64,000 bases of DNA from Micromonospora marina (GTDB lineage: Bacteria > Actinomycetota > Actinomycetes > Mycobacteriales > Micromonosporaceae), in the NCBI RefSeq assembly GCF_900091565.1, contig NZ_FMCV01000011.1, positions 93,247-157,246 on the forward strand, given 5' to 3'. The notes beneath the pieces are model-generated. The model searched no databases. It was not told the DNA's origin and saw only the letters and a list, made by a program, of their open reading frames with translations. Positions 35,927-44,197 of this stretch are shown here, piece after piece. The stretch's first letter is position 1; the number at the start of each line of letters is the position of its first letter. The position numbers and the translations under genes are program-made.

Positions 35927-36216
35927 CAACCCCCGCGCGGCGCGTCGGTACCCGTTGCCGAAAGGCCGCCAGAGGCACCGTCCAGCCATGCGTGGAAACG
36001 GCTACGCGGCACCACCCAGCGCCGCCCCAGCCGCTCGGCGGGGATCTGCCCGGCCCGGACCAGGGCGTAGGTCGAGCTGACCGACAGGGACAGCAGCGCG
36101 GCCACTTCCTTGACCGTGTAGACGGCCCGGACCGGCCGGGGCGGGCAGTGGCCGGGGGCGACGTCGCCAGCACGAGGCCCGGCCTGCCGAGGCGCGAACG
36201 GCACGACGATGGACAA
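35923..36216 (-). CDS. xis: excisionase / MerR-type helix-turn-helix DNA-binding protein
   Basis: 97 aa. The helix-turn-helix VYTVKEVAALLSLSVSSTYALVRAGQIPAERLGRRWVVPRSRFHAWL is the standard excisionase (AlpA/BldC-like) domain. The TTG start at 36216 is supported by GGGGAGGAAATC immediately upstream; GTG 36204 is an alternative. Its stop overlaps the int start. Expected to direct excision together with Int. Confidence 0.88.
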   Translation of the reverse strand: MSIVVPFAPRQAGPRAGDVAPGHCPPRPVRAVYTVKEVAALLSLSVSSTYALVRAGQIPAERLGRRWVVPRSRFHAWLDGASGGLSATGTDAPRGGW

Positions 36217-36233
36217 GATTTCCTCCCCAGGGT

Positions 36234-37265
36234 TCAGGCCGCGAGCGCGGCGGGTTGATCAGTTGCCGAAACAGCGGCGGCTGTTCGGAGCCGGGCGGTG
36301 TCGAGGTCTGCGCGCCAGCGGATACGGGCGGAGATCGATCGCAGGAGGCGGTGTTCCAGGGGCGGCACGTCTGGGTCTTCGGGTCGGGCGAGTTCGAACC
36401 GGTACCGCTTCGAGCCGTCCGCGTCGTCGGCCGGCTGGTCGTGTTCCTCGATGTCGGCCATGCCGCCAGCGAGGATCGCCCTCACCCAGGCCCGGTTGTC
36501 GGCGCGGTGGTCGGCGAGGGTCTTGCCCGACCACTGCCGGGAGACGAGGACGCGGCGGCCGGTGAAGCCGAGGGTGGAGCGCTGGTGGACCTTCCCCGTG
36601 CACCGGCCGGGGGTCAAGCCGGCCTTGACCCCGTCGGGCTGGACGCCGTATAGCAGCCAGTTCGCGCACGTCGGCGAGCACGGCAGCACCGACAGCTCTG
36701 CGTGCAGGCGGTCGAAGTGTGCCTTCTGCGCGTCGGTGCGGGGCTTGGCCTGGTCGGTCAGGTCCTTGGTGACGTACTTCGTCACGTACCGGATGGAGCG
36801 TTCCGCGTCCTTGGTGCCCTGCTCGATGCCGCGTGCGTCGATCCGGCCGAGCCGGGCGACGTAGGCGGGGCGGCTGTCGGGTTCCTCCAGGGCGTCGAGG
36901 GCCTCACCCCAGGTGGGCAGCGGCTCGCGCGTCTTCGGATCGACGTACGCCTGCCGGTCGACGTCCCAGACCGGTGGCTTGTCGACCGGGTAGGCCAGCT
37001 CGTCGAAGGGTGGCCACCACACCTGGTGGTAGGTGGCCGCCGCGATCTGCTTGAGCAGCCGGCGGGGCAGGGTGCCCCGGATGGCGAAGTGCGCGTGCGG
37101 AGCGAGCCGGCGTTGCAGCTCGACGGCGCCCGCGTATTGGACGTTCCAGCCGGCGGCGCGGCGGACGTTCTGCCACCACCGGTCAAGAACCCGCGCGAAG
37201 TGGACCGAGTCGAGCGCGGCCCGCCGGTAGTCGTAGCTGGTCGGGTCGACGGGCGTGCCGAGCAC
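36234..37265 (-). CDS. repSA: RepSA-like replication initiator, C-terminal part (frame-split)
   Basis: 343 aa beginning GTPVDPTSYDYRRAALDSVHFARVLDRWWQNVRRAAGWNVQYAGAVELQRRLAPHAHFAIRG, the rolling-circle-type initiator core of pSAM2-class elements; the HUH-like LAPHAHFAIRG motif and KYVTKYVTKDL region (catalytic Tyr) are intact. The first part of the protein lies in another frame in the gene just upstream, ending 5 bp before this GTG. Adding one base near 37270 would fuse them (…CGQRHARP + YDDVLGTPVDP). It is either a real frameshift, a sequencing error or a split protein. Confidence 0.8.
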   Translation of the reverse strand: MLGTPVDPTSYDYRRAALDSVHFARVLDRWWQNVRRAAGWNVQYAGAVELQRRLAPHAHFAIRGTLPRRLLKQIAAATYHQVWWPPFDELAYPVDKPPVWDVDRQAYVDPKTREPLPTWGEALDALEEPDSRPAYVARLGRIDARGIEQGTKDAERSIRYVTKYVTKDLTDQAKPRTDAQKAHFDRLHAELSVLPCSPTCANWLLYGVQPDGVKAGLTPGRCTGKVHQRSTLGFTGRRVLVSRQWSGKTLADHRADNRAWVRAILAGGMADIEEHDQPADDADGSKRYRFELARPEDPDVPPLEHRLLRSISARIRWRADLDTARLRTAAAVSATDQPAALAA

Positions 37266-37269
37266 GTCG

Positions 37270-38019
37270 TCATACGGGCCGTGCGTGCCGTTGGCCGCAC
37301 TCGCACGGGGCGACGTAGGCGCCGCGCCGTAGGTGGGAGTGCACCGGCCCGTGCGAGCCCAGGGTGAGCGTGATGAGCATTGACGGCCGGTGTGTCTTGC
37401 CTGCCTTGCCGGAGTAGGCGCGGCCGACCGTGCGCGGGGCGACCGGCAGGCGTGGCAGGTCTGGGGAGTCCTGCCGCCGCCTGGTCGACCGCTTGCGCCG
37501 GGGCCGCTCGTCGCGCTCTTTCGGGGTCAGGTGCCCGCGCAGGCTGGTTTCGGCGAGCGCTTCATCCAGCTCAACGATCGCGGCGTCCACGTCGGCGATC
37601 TGCGCGGCCCGCTCGTCGGGGGCCATCGGCTGGTAACGCAGCGCTTCCCGTTCGAACTCCAGGTGTGCCCGGACCCGCACGAGGGCGAGGACATCTTCCC
37701 CGGGTTTGTCGGGGCGGACGGCGGGTTCGTCGGCGAGGTGCCAGCCCTCGCGAATCTGTTGGATGCGCAGCCGCCGGCCCCGCTCCGCACACGGCTTGCA
37801 TTTGGCCGCCAGGGTCGCACCGCAGGGCACCTCCACGACCTCGGTGAGGCCGGTGGCGGTGTCGGTACGCCGCAGGGCGAGAGGGCGGACGCACACGCCG
37901 TTCTGTTCGGCGAGTTGCTTGAGCGCGTCCTTAGCGAAGGGCTTGCGCATCCGGTCCGCCCGCGACCCCGGCCGGGGCTGCTCGACGGGAGTCGTGGGGA
38001 TGAGTTCGAGTTGGCTCAC
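37270..38019 (-). CDS. repSA: RepSA-like replication initiator, N-terminal part (frame-split)
   Basis: 249 aa, GTG 38019 overlapping the SpdB stop as GTGA. It contains the N-terminal Cys-rich segment typical of these initiators (VEVPCGATLAAKCKPCAERGRRLRIQQIREGWHL) and ends with THRPSMLITLTLGSHGPVHSHLRRGAYVAPCECGQ, which in intact homologues continues directly into the GTPVDPxxYDYRRAA core found in the next gene. The stop TGA lies at 37270-37272. Together the two parts equal the size of a normal RepSA (about 590 aa). Confidence 0.78.
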   Translation of the reverse strand: MSQLELIPTTPVEQPRPGSRADRMRKPFAKDALKQLAEQNGVCVRPLALRRTDTATGLTEVVEVPCGATLAAKCKPCAERGRRLRIQQIREGWHLADEPAVRPDKPGEDVLALVRVRAHLEFEREALRYQPMAPDERAAQIADVDAAIVELDEALAETSLRGHLTPKERDERPRRKRSTRRRQDSPDLPRLPVAPRTVGRAYSGKAGKTHRPSMLITLTLGSHGPVHSHLRRGAYVAPCECGQRHARPV

Positions 38020-38717
38020 CGGTCACGCTCCCCGCCGAAGACGCTGCCGTTGCGGGGCGCGAACGCCGCCGCCGGCACGGGCACCAGTCCCGGCCGCCGC
38101 TCCACCGGCATCGCATGGACCGGGCGGAGGAGGGCCGCCGGGCGAGGCTGCTCGTCGGTGGCTTCCACGGCGACGTTCACCGCCTGGCCCTCATCGACGA
38201 CGGCGAGGGTCACCGCCTGGTCCTCGTCGGCGACGTCAAAAGGCGGCCGGTCGTCGGCCGGGTTGTAGCCGGGCGGGACGTCGCCCCACTCGCTGGTGTC
38301 TGCCGCTTTGTCGACGGGGACCGCCGCCGGGGCGGGGGTGGTGGAGAAGATGAGCTTGGACAGGCCGAGGAACGCCAGCGCCGGCACGGCCGACAGCAGC
38401 CACCCGGACACGCCCGGCTTGGCCACGGCGAGTTGCGCCGACAGGGACAGGGCGACGGCGCAGACGAGCAGGAACATCGGGTACCCGATCGGGCCGCCGG
38501 TGCGGCGTCGCCGCCGGATCGTCAGCAAAGCCGCGAGGGGCAGTAGTTCGGAGATGGCGGCGTTGGCCCAGCCGAACCAGTCCCCGGTACCGGTCGGAGA
38601 GTTCGCCATGGTCCAGTCGTGCACGTGGGTGAACGACGCCGCGCCGGCCAGCCCGCCCACGGTGAGGACGATGAGCACCAGGACCACGCCCTCCACCCGA
38701 TCTGCGTTGGCCTTCAC
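38016..38717 (-). CDS. DUF2637 membrane protein (SpdB-like, conjugative spread)
   Basis: 233 aa with four membrane helices (VVLVLIVLTVGGLAGAASF, AISELLPLAALLTI, PMFLLVCAVALSLSAQLAVA, WLLSAVPALAFLGLSKLIF) and a soluble acidic tail. This is the DUF2637/SpdB pattern of proteins encoded beside the TraB translocase in actinobacterial conjugative elements and thought to help plasmid spread along mycelium. GTG 38717 overlaps the ftsK-like stop as GTGA. Confidence 0.82.
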   Translation of the reverse strand: MKANADRVEGVVLVLIVLTVGGLAGAASFTHVHDWTMANSPTGTGDWFGWANAAISELLPLAALLTIRRRRRTGGPIGYPMFLLVCAVALSLSAQLAVAKPGVSGWLLSAVPALAFLGLSKLIFSTTPAPAAVPVDKAADTSEWGDVPPGYNPADDRPPFDVADEDQAVTLAVVDEGQAVNVAVEATDEQPRPAALLRPVHAMPVERRPGLVPVPAAAFAPRNGSVFGGERDR

Positions 38718-40150
38718 CGGGTCACCTCCTGCTCGTCGTTGTCGGTGTCGTCGCAGAGCCGCCGGTAGTCGCGGCCGAGTTGGCGGATGTCGTCGTCGGT
38801 GAGGTAGGCGAAGCGGACCCGCACGGGTTCGCGAACGCCGTCGAGGACGACGAACCCCACACCGGGGGCCGATTCGGGGATGCGGTCACACAGCGCGCCC
38901 CGGTCACGAGCCCCATCGCCGAGGACCATGTCCACCTGCTCCGGCTCGGTCAGCCGCAACCCGATGCGGGTCGGGAACAGGTCCCGAAACGGCAGCACGT
39001 CCTTGCGCGGATCCTGCAACGCCGCCACAACGTGCACCCCTACCGCCCGTCCCTGGGACAGCAGCAAGCCGAGGGCTTCCTTGATCCGGTCGCGCACCTT
39101 CCGATCGGTGATGTACGCCGTCAACGCCGCCAGCTCGTCGACCACCAGGACGATCAACGGCTCATCCGGTGTCGGCGTGTGCTGGCGGGCGACCCCGCGC
39201 AGGCGGGCCGCCCGCAGGCGCATCCGCTTGACGGCCTCTTCCAGGACGCCGGCCATGCCGTCGGGGTCGTCGTAGGAGAACCGGGCGAACAGCGGCACCC
39301 CGGCCGCCAACTCCATGCCGCCCTTCGGGTCGAATGCCCACAGCTCCACCAACCCCGACCTGACACCGCCGGCCAAGGACCGGATCAGCGACCACAACAC
39401 CGACCCCTTGCCGGAGTTCGTGGCCCCGGCGATGAGCACATGCGAGCCGGCCAGGCGCAGCCGGTAAGGCTGCCCGTCCTCGCGCACCCCGAGCGTGAGC
39501 CCGTCGAGGTTCGGCACCTGAGCCACCGGCATCGGGGCCACGGTGCCGGCCAAGGGGTCACGGCGCAGAAATCGGATCACCACCCGATCCGGGCGGGCCG
39601 TCGAGCGGGCTTGGCCGGTGCGCAGGCGGAAGGCGTAGGCGAGGCGTTCCGCGGCCTGCCCCCAGTCGTCCGGGATCTGCCCCGGCAGCATGCGGACGGT
39701 CAGCTCGTCGCCGTAGCGGTCGCAGCGCACCTTGAGAAGCTGCGGCACGTAGCGGTCACCGGCGAAAACCGTCGCCAGCCCACACGTCGCCATGACCGAC
39801 GCCCACCGAGGCCGGTAGACCACCAGGGCGCGGACGCGGCTGACGATCGGGTACCAGCCGAAGCGCAGCCACGACGACGGGTGCCACCGCCACCAGGCCG
39901 CACACCCAACGGCGACCGCCAGGACGACGCCGGCCAAAACCCGGCCGCCATACTCGGCCCGCACCCACAGAACGGCCACGGTCGGGGCGGTCAGCCACCA
40001 GTACCGCATCGCGAGGACCGTGAGGCGGAACAGGCCCCGGGCCAGCCACCAGAACACCAGCAGCCAACCCGGAACCCGCCACGCAGGAAGGCGCACGTTC
40101 ATCGGCGCCACCGGGATCTTCTCCCCGGGGATGATGTTGATCAGAGGCAC
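38714..40150 (-). CDS. FtsK/SpoIIIE-type DNA translocase (TraB-like conjugation protein)
   Basis: 478 aa from GTG 40150 (GGGGTGGGG upstream). N-terminal membrane helices (GWLLVFWWLARGLFRLTVLAM and following) and the motor domain with Walker A GATNSGKGSVLW and Walker B LIVLVVDELAAL; also ELWAFDPKGGMEL. AICEs move as double-stranded DNA with such a single translocase, so this is the transfer protein. The GKG in place of GKS/T is normal for this subgroup. An open frame extends upstream to 40270 through the next gene and was not accepted. Confidence 0.88.
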   Translation of the reverse strand: MPLINIIPGEKIPVAPMNVRLPAWRVPGWLLVFWWLARGLFRLTVLAMRYWWLTAPTVAVLWVRAEYGGRVLAGVVLAVAVGCAAWWRWHPSSWLRFGWYPIVSRVRALVVYRPRWASVMATCGLATVFAGDRYVPQLLKVRCDRYGDELTVRMLPGQIPDDWGQAAERLAYAFRLRTGQARSTARPDRVVIRFLRRDPLAGTVAPMPVAQVPNLDGLTLGVREDGQPYRLRLAGSHVLIAGATNSGKGSVLWSLIRSLAGGVRSGLVELWAFDPKGGMELAAGVPLFARFSYDDPDGMAGVLEEAVKRMRLRAARLRGVARQHTPTPDEPLIVLVVDELAALTAYITDRKVRDRIKEALGLLLSQGRAVGVHVVAALQDPRKDVLPFRDLFPTRIGLRLTEPEQVDMVLGDGARDRGALCDRIPESAPGVGFVVLDGVREPVRVRFAYLTDDDIRQLGRDYRRLCDDTDNDEQEVTR

Positions 40151-40368
40151 AGGTCCCCACCCCTGCCAGGACGCGCCAGGGTCGCGATGCACGAGCGGCA
40201 CGACATGCGGCGCAGGTCGAAGCGGCGCGGCTTCACCCACTCCTCGCAGCGCGGGCAGCGGATCGCGCACACCCGCGCCGAAGCCGGCGGCAGCCGCAGC
40301 GCCGACCGGATCGCCGCTTCTGCTTCGCGGTAGGCGTGGCGTAGGCCGATCAGACGGGTACGGGACAT
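40141..40368 (-). CDS. small zinc-ribbon protein of the AICE
   Basis: 75 aa, MSRTRLIGLRHAYREAEAAI start, with two Cys pairs: CAIRCPRCEEW and RRMSCRSCIATL, a probable treble-clef or ribbon. The stop overlaps the start of the translocase gene by 10 bp, so the two are co-translated. Small Cys-rich proteins in this position are common in Micromonospora and Streptomyces AICEs; role unknown. Confidence 0.68.
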   Translation of the reverse strand: MSRTRLIGLRHAYREAEAAIRSALRLPPASARVCAIRCPRCEEWVKPRRFDLRRMSCRSCIATLARPGRGGDLCL

Positions 40369-40532
40369 CAGGACCACCGTCCCGACGAGCAGCGGCCCTC
40401 AGAGCAGTTCAGGGCAGGGGGAACTACGGTGGGCATCACGCCCTCCTTCACACGTGAGGGATGGGAGAGCGCGGGACGGGCCGGGACTCTTGGCGGGGAA
40501 ACGACCCGCCCCGCGCGCCAAACAGCGACCAG

Positions 40533-40970
40533 TCAGGCCGCCACCGAACCCGGCACTATCGACGCCGGCCGGATCGCCGTGGCCCGCAGCGAGTACGCCA
40601 TGCGGGAGCGGCAGTCACCCGACGAGCGGCCCGGCTTGCACCGCTGCGAATCCACGTACGGGGTCAGGGTCAGGCCCTCGAACTCGACCGCCGGCGGGTA
40701 ACCCGGCACCGTCGACGGCGGCGGCACCGGCTGCTGCGCCGCCACGACCTTGACCTTCACCTCGGTCGACCGACCGAACTTCCCGGCCTCCGGGTCCAGG
40801 TCCATCACCCGCACCACCCAGACCCGCTCTCCGGTCTCCTTGTCCCGCGCCTGGTTGTCCGCCTCACCACGCCGCTCAAAGTCGATCTGCGGCGACACCC
40901 CGAGGCAGAGAGCCCCGGCGGGGAACACGTACTCGGACGGGACGGGCACCTTCAACGTCATCGGAACCAC
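40533..40970 (-). CDS. Pra-like activator of AICE replication, integration and excision
   Basis: 145 aa from GTG 40970 (AGGAGG 8 nt upstream). The pattern VFPAGALCLGV-x-PQIDFER, ARDKETGERVWVVRVMDLDPEAGK, EVKVKVVAAQQPVPPP and AVEFEGLTLTPYVDSQ followed by RMAYSLRATAI matches what I remember of Pra-type proteins, which switch AICEs from the integrated to the replicating state. Family assignment is from memory. The upstream region carries operator-like repeats probably bound by the GntR regulator, consistent with KorSA repressing pra in pSAM2. Confidence 0.68.
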   Translation of the reverse strand: MVPMTLKVPVPSEYVFPAGALCLGVSPQIDFERRGEADNQARDKETGERVWVVRVMDLDPEAGKFGRSTEVKVKVVAAQQPVPPPSTVPGYPPAVEFEGLTLTPYVDSQRCKPGRSSGDCRSRMAYSLRATAIRPASIVPGSVAA

Positions 40971-41007
40971 GTCGACAGCCTCCTAGCCTCACCAATCGTC
41001 CATCTGA

Positions 41008-41051
41008 CAACCGGTTGAGCTAACAAGCTACGTCAGCTTGTAAGCACAAGC
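41008..41051. promoter_or_regulatory. operator-like repeat cluster upstream of pra-like gene
   Basis: CAACCGGTTG (41008-41017) is followed by ACAAGCT-ACGTC-AGCTTGT (41023-41041) and, sharing its right arm, GCTTGT-AAGC-ACAAGC (41036-41051). A further TGCTTGT half-site lies at 41111-41117. ACAAGCAAGG recurs upstream of the GntR gene (about 43039-43048), so these are candidate sites for the element's own KorSA-like repressor. Confidence 0.5.
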
Positions 41052-41183
41052 AAGGGATTCTCCTCGCCCGGCTCCCACTCGCCCCCTTGGTCGGCAGCAC
41101 CACGAGGGGATGCTTGTAAGGGCACTCTTGGCGGGCTGTGGATTGCCCTGGCCGGTCGCTCCTGCCTATGGTGTCGATCCATC

Positions 41184-42215
41184 ATGGACAGAGCGGGGTC
41201 GGGCGTGAGTGTAGACCGTGAGGCTTTCCTTGCCGAGGCGAAGGATCGGGCAGGCACCAACCCGATCGAAGTTTCCGTGCGTGACCTTTTGAACTACTGG
41301 GGCGCGAAGCGGCGAGGCTACTGGATTGTGGAGCAGATCCGGAACTCCTTGGAAGCGCATGGACTTCAGACGACTCCGCCGTTCGTTGATGTATGGATCG
41401 GTTCGTCAGTCAAAATAGTGCCCCTTCAGCCTCAAGACGTACTCGTGCCTATCCCTGAAGTGGATACCGTAAAGAAGGATCAAGGCGCTCCGGCCGAGAT
41501 CTTCCTGAGAGTTGGTAGTCTCAGGTCGGCAAACTCTGGAGTGGTTTCGGTCAGCCCCCAGGATGAGGTATCCAAAGCGCAATCGCTAATGCTCCGCTAT
41601 GGGTATTCGCAACTTGCAATCCTTTCAGGGGAGCGTGACCTAAGGGGTGCTGTGAGTTGGGAGTCAATCTCACACGCGCGGATTCGCGGAGTCACTACCG
41701 CGCTGGCGGACGTCACGGTGACCGCTGAGGTCGTTCGAGAGGACGATGATCTGCTAGCTCAAATCCCACGGATTATTGACGCCGGCTTCGTGTTCGTGCA
41801 GGCAAAGGACAAGAGGATACGGGGCATTGTCACCACGGCGGATCTGAGTGAAGAATTCTCTCGTACCGCCAATCCGTTCTTCATCATCGGTGAGATTGAA
41901 AGGCGATTGCGTGCAATCATCGACGACGTCTTCAGCCCCAACGAGCTCGCAGAAATAGCGGACCCTGAAGACGTCGATCGCACCGTTGGCGAAGCAGCCG
42001 ATCTAACCTTTGGCGAGTATCAGCGACTTCTCGAGAACCCAGGTCGCTGGTCTCGGCTTAACTGGCACCTGGATCGCAAGGTATTCATTGACGCTCTGGA
42101 TGAAGTGCGTGAGATTCGGAACGATATCATGCACTTCAGTCCAGATCCGCTCGACGAAGAGAGCGTGGCCAAGCTCAGAAGATTCGCGCAATGGCTGCGG
42201 AAACTAATGGCGTAG
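41184..42215 (+). CDS. CBS-domain protein with C-terminal HEPN-type RNase motif
   Basis: 343 aa in a lower-GC island. Residues about 110-225 form a CBS pair (EIFLRVGSLRSANSGVVSVS, YGYSQLAILSGERDLRGAVSWESI; then ITADLSEEF-like RGIVTTADLSEEF). The C-terminus (250-343) is helical with R312-N-D-I-M-H317, the RX4H motif of HEPN ribonucleases, in VREIRNDIMHFSPDPL. CBS pairs often bind adenine nucleotides, suggesting a nucleotide-gated RNase, possibly an abortive-infection factor. Function is inferred. GTG 41205 is an alternative start. It stands alone, divergent from the pra-like gene. Confidence 0.75.
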   Translation: MDRAGSGVSVDREAFLAEAKDRAGTNPIEVSVRDLLNYWGAKRRGYWIVEQIRNSLEAHGLQTTPPFVDVWIGSSVKIVPLQPQDVLVPIPEVDTVKKDQGAPAEIFLRVGSLRSANSGVVSVSPQDEVSKAQSLMLRYGYSQLAILSGERDLRGAVSWESISHARIRGVTTALADVTVTAEVVREDDDLLAQIPRIIDAGFVFVQAKDKRIRGIVTTADLSEEFSRTANPFFIIGEIERRLRAIIDDVFSPNELAEIADPEDVDRTVGEAADLTFGEYQRLLENPGRWSRLNWHLDRKVFIDALDEVREIRNDIMHFSPDPLDEESVAKLRRFAQWLRKLMA

Positions 42216-42247
42216 GGGCCTCGTCCGCCCTGGGTGGCAAGTGGGTG

Positions 42248-42973
42248 TTAGGAGATCGCGTAGGTGTCCTCGATCTCGTGGCGGCTGCCGGGCATCACCA
42301 GCACCGACGTCATGATCGGGTTGCCGGATGCCTGGTGGACGGTGATGACGACGCTCATCACCGACTCGTCGGCTGGCACCTGTAGGGCCTCAGCCTCGAC
42401 GTCGCTCACCCGGCGGGCGGTCATCCGCTCGGTGGCGTAGTCGGCGCGTAGGCCCTTGTGACGGGCGATGAGGTCCAGCAGGCCACCCGCGATCGGGTCC
42501 GGCCTGGTGATATCGGTACCCACCGCGATATCCACCGGCACGAACGTGGCGACCAGGTCCACCGGCCCCGCCTCCGAGACGGTCCGGCGGCGCCGCTCGT
42601 AAACCGGCGTACCCTCCGGGATCTTCAACTCCGCCGCGATCCGCGGAGACGCGAGCACCGGGCCGACATGCAGGATCTCCGTCTCCCCGGTCTCGTCCAG
42701 CTCGACCGCGTCGCGAGCGTAGTCGGGCGAGGTGCGGCCAGAGGCGGGCCGGCCGCGTACGAAGCTGCCCTTGCCCTGCTGCGACTCGATCCAGCCGTCC
42801 TGCTTGAGGATGCCCAGCGCCTTGAGCACCGTCGGACGGGACACCCCGAACTCCGTACAGAGCTGGTTCTCCGACGGCAGTGCCGCACCGGGCGCGTAGT
42901 CGCCGTCCTCGATGCGCTTCCGCAGCGTGTTCAACACGCGCAGGTACTTCGGCGTCGGAATCTCGTACGCCAT
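42248..42973 (-). CDS. GntR/HutC-family repressor, KorSA-like
   Basis: 241 aa from ATG 42973. Winged helix at residues 5-70 (KYLRVLNTLRKRIEDGDYAPGAALPSENQLCTEFGVSRPTVLKALGILKQDGWIESQQGKGSFV) and a UTRA-type effector domain ending PIMTSVLVMPGSRHEIEDTYAI. In pSAM2-class elements the homologous KorSA keeps the element integrated by repressing pra. The shared ACAAGCAAGG motif in its own promoter suggests autoregulation. Confidence 0.88.
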   Translation of the reverse strand: MAYEIPTPKYLRVLNTLRKRIEDGDYAPGAALPSENQLCTEFGVSRPTVLKALGILKQDGWIESQQGKGSFVRGRPASGRTSPDYARDAVELDETGETEILHVGPVLASPRIAAELKIPEGTPVYERRRRTVSEAGPVDLVATFVPVDIAVGTDITRPDPIAGGLLDLIARHKGLRADYATERMTARRVSDVEAEALQVPADESVMSVVITVHQASGNPIMTSVLVMPGSRHEIEDTYAIS

Positions 42974-43049
42974 CGCGGGCCACCCCACCTAGGAACGCTG
43001 CATGAATCTCAGCAGCTTATGAGTTGTTTGCATGACAGGACAAGCAAGG

Positions 43050-43325
43050 TCAGCCGTTCGGCGTCACATGCTCCACCGCTGCGGCCAACCATCCCGACCA
43101 TGACGACGGCGCTCCCACCGACTCCGGACGAGTCGCACCCGGCCACCGACGCGGCAGGCACCCGTACCGGCCGAACACCCGCAACGCTGCCTGACGCTGC
43201 GGGCACGGACCCTCCTCGCCACAGGTGACGCAGCGCCCGTCCGCGCTCGACGGCGTGTGCTGGTCAAGCTGCGCCTGTGCCGCCCGGAGCTGGTCGCGCA
43301 CCGCACTGGACAGGTAGGTGCTCAC
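43050..43325 (-). CDS. small AICE protein with Cys cluster
   Basis: 91 aa from GTG 43325, which overlaps the preceding stop as GTGA. It reads VSTYLSSAVRDQLRAAQAQLDQH, then GRCVTCGEEGPCPQRQAALRVFGRYG with three or four Cys, then a Pro-rich tail. Small proteins with this CxxCxxxxxCxxR pattern are frequent in Micromonospora and Streptomyces AICEs; no function known. Confidence 0.65.
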   Translation of the reverse strand: MSTYLSSAVRDQLRAAQAQLDQHTPSSADGRCVTCGEEGPCPQRQAALRVFGRYGCLPRRWPGATRPESVGAPSSWSGWLAAAVEHVTPNG

Positions 43326-43564
43326 TGGGCCGCCCCATCCGGCGGGAGCTTGCTCGCGCGCACCAGGATCTGCGCCTGCCGACCGTGACGGCCGGACGGA
43401 CCGAGCCTGAATCCCTCGACCCAGATCCACTCATCCTGCGGCGGACGGTTGGCCACCAGCCGAACCCCAGTCACCCACAACGTCACCGGCCCGTCCGACG
43501 GCAGAAGACGATCTGCTGCATCGATCGTCAGCACCGCGCCGAGTCGTACCCGAACGTCAAACAC
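43322..43564 (-). CDS. small AICE protein, beta-rich
   Basis: 80 aa, MFDVRVRLGAVLTIDAADRLLPSDGPVTLWVTGVRLVANRPPQDEWIWVEGFRL..., likely a small barrel. It overlaps both neighbours (8 bp with the gene upstream, 4 bp downstream), forming a tight operon. Its pattern W-V-x-G resembles the WVWLTGY stretch of the upstream protein, so the two may be diverged copies. Function unknown. Confidence 0.62.
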   Translation of the reverse strand: MFDVRVRLGAVLTIDAADRLLPSDGPVTLWVTGVRLVANRPPQDEWIWVEGFRLGPSGRHGRQAQILVRASKLPPDGAAQ

Positions 43565-43889
43565 CGCGCCTCCTCATCACCGGCGCCACGTTTCGAGGCG
43601 GCGCGTTGTCGGTAGTGCGTCGCTGGATCTGAAGGCCGGCGATCTGCGCGAAGACCTCACGCCGCGCCAGCGCCTTACCGGTGGCCAGGTCGATGGCGTA
43701 GCCGGTCAGCCACACCCAGCCGTGATACGTCGGCTTGTCGCATACCGACGTCACCCGTAGCCACAGCGCGCGATCGCCGCCGAACTGCACCGAGGCCCGT
43801 CCGTCGATTAGCACCAGGTCGCCTGGCACCGGGACGCCCGGCCGGGACGGCGCCGGCTTGCGGGGCGCCGGGGCGGGCGGGTCATTCAC
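43557..43889 (-). CDS. small AICE protein, paralogue-like of its downstream neighbour
   Basis: 110 aa from GTG 43889. A Pro-rich start (NDPPAPAPRKPAPSRPGVPVPG) and then DLVLIDGRASVQFGGDRALWLRVTSVCDKPTYHGWVWLTGYAIDLATGKALARREVFAQIAGLQI. The core DxxLxxxx(V/L)WLRVTxV...GWVWLTGY is similar in plan to the next protein (VTLWVTGVRLV...EWIWVEGFRL). Function unknown. Confidence 0.62.
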   Translation of the reverse strand: MNDPPAPAPRKPAPSRPGVPVPGDLVLIDGRASVQFGGDRALWLRVTSVCDKPTYHGWVWLTGYAIDLATGKALARREVFAQIAGLQIQRRTTDNAPPRNVAPVMRRRGV

Positions 43890-43940
43890 GGGCCGTCGTT
43901 CGGGTCGCGGTCCCACACCAGCACCCACCCTGGGCCAGCC

Positions 43941-44132
43941 TCAGCAGGTCGCCGCGCGACCGGAACCCGCGCAGTCCAGGCAGGACCGCCGGGCAAGCGA
44001 ACGAGTTCGCTCCGACCCACGCCCCATCCCCCGAATAGCGGTGCGGGCAAGGGTGTACTTCCAGCCCGCGCCCGAGCAGGATTGGCAGTTGCTCGATACG
44101 TTCAGCCCCGTCATGAAGACAGGTTGTGGCAC
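43941..44132 (-). CDS. small CxxCxGxG zinc-ribbon protein
   Basis: 63 aa, MPQPVFMTGLNVSSNCQSCSGAGWKYTLAR then SLARRSCLDCAGSGRAATC. The two CxxCxGxG motifs are those of DnaJ-type zinc fingers, here as one isolated ribbon, a type common in actinobacterial AICE and plasmid operons. ATG 44114 is an alternative start. It reads away from the XRE gene. Confidence 0.6.
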   Translation of the reverse strand: MPQPVFMTGLNVSSNCQSCSGAGWKYTLARTAIRGMGRGSERTRSLARRSCLDCAGSGRAATC

Positions 44133-44197
44133 ATACCGCCCAGTGACCCGGAAAATCCTTCCGGGGTCGCAGCCGACCGAGGGGAGACAGTGAACCG

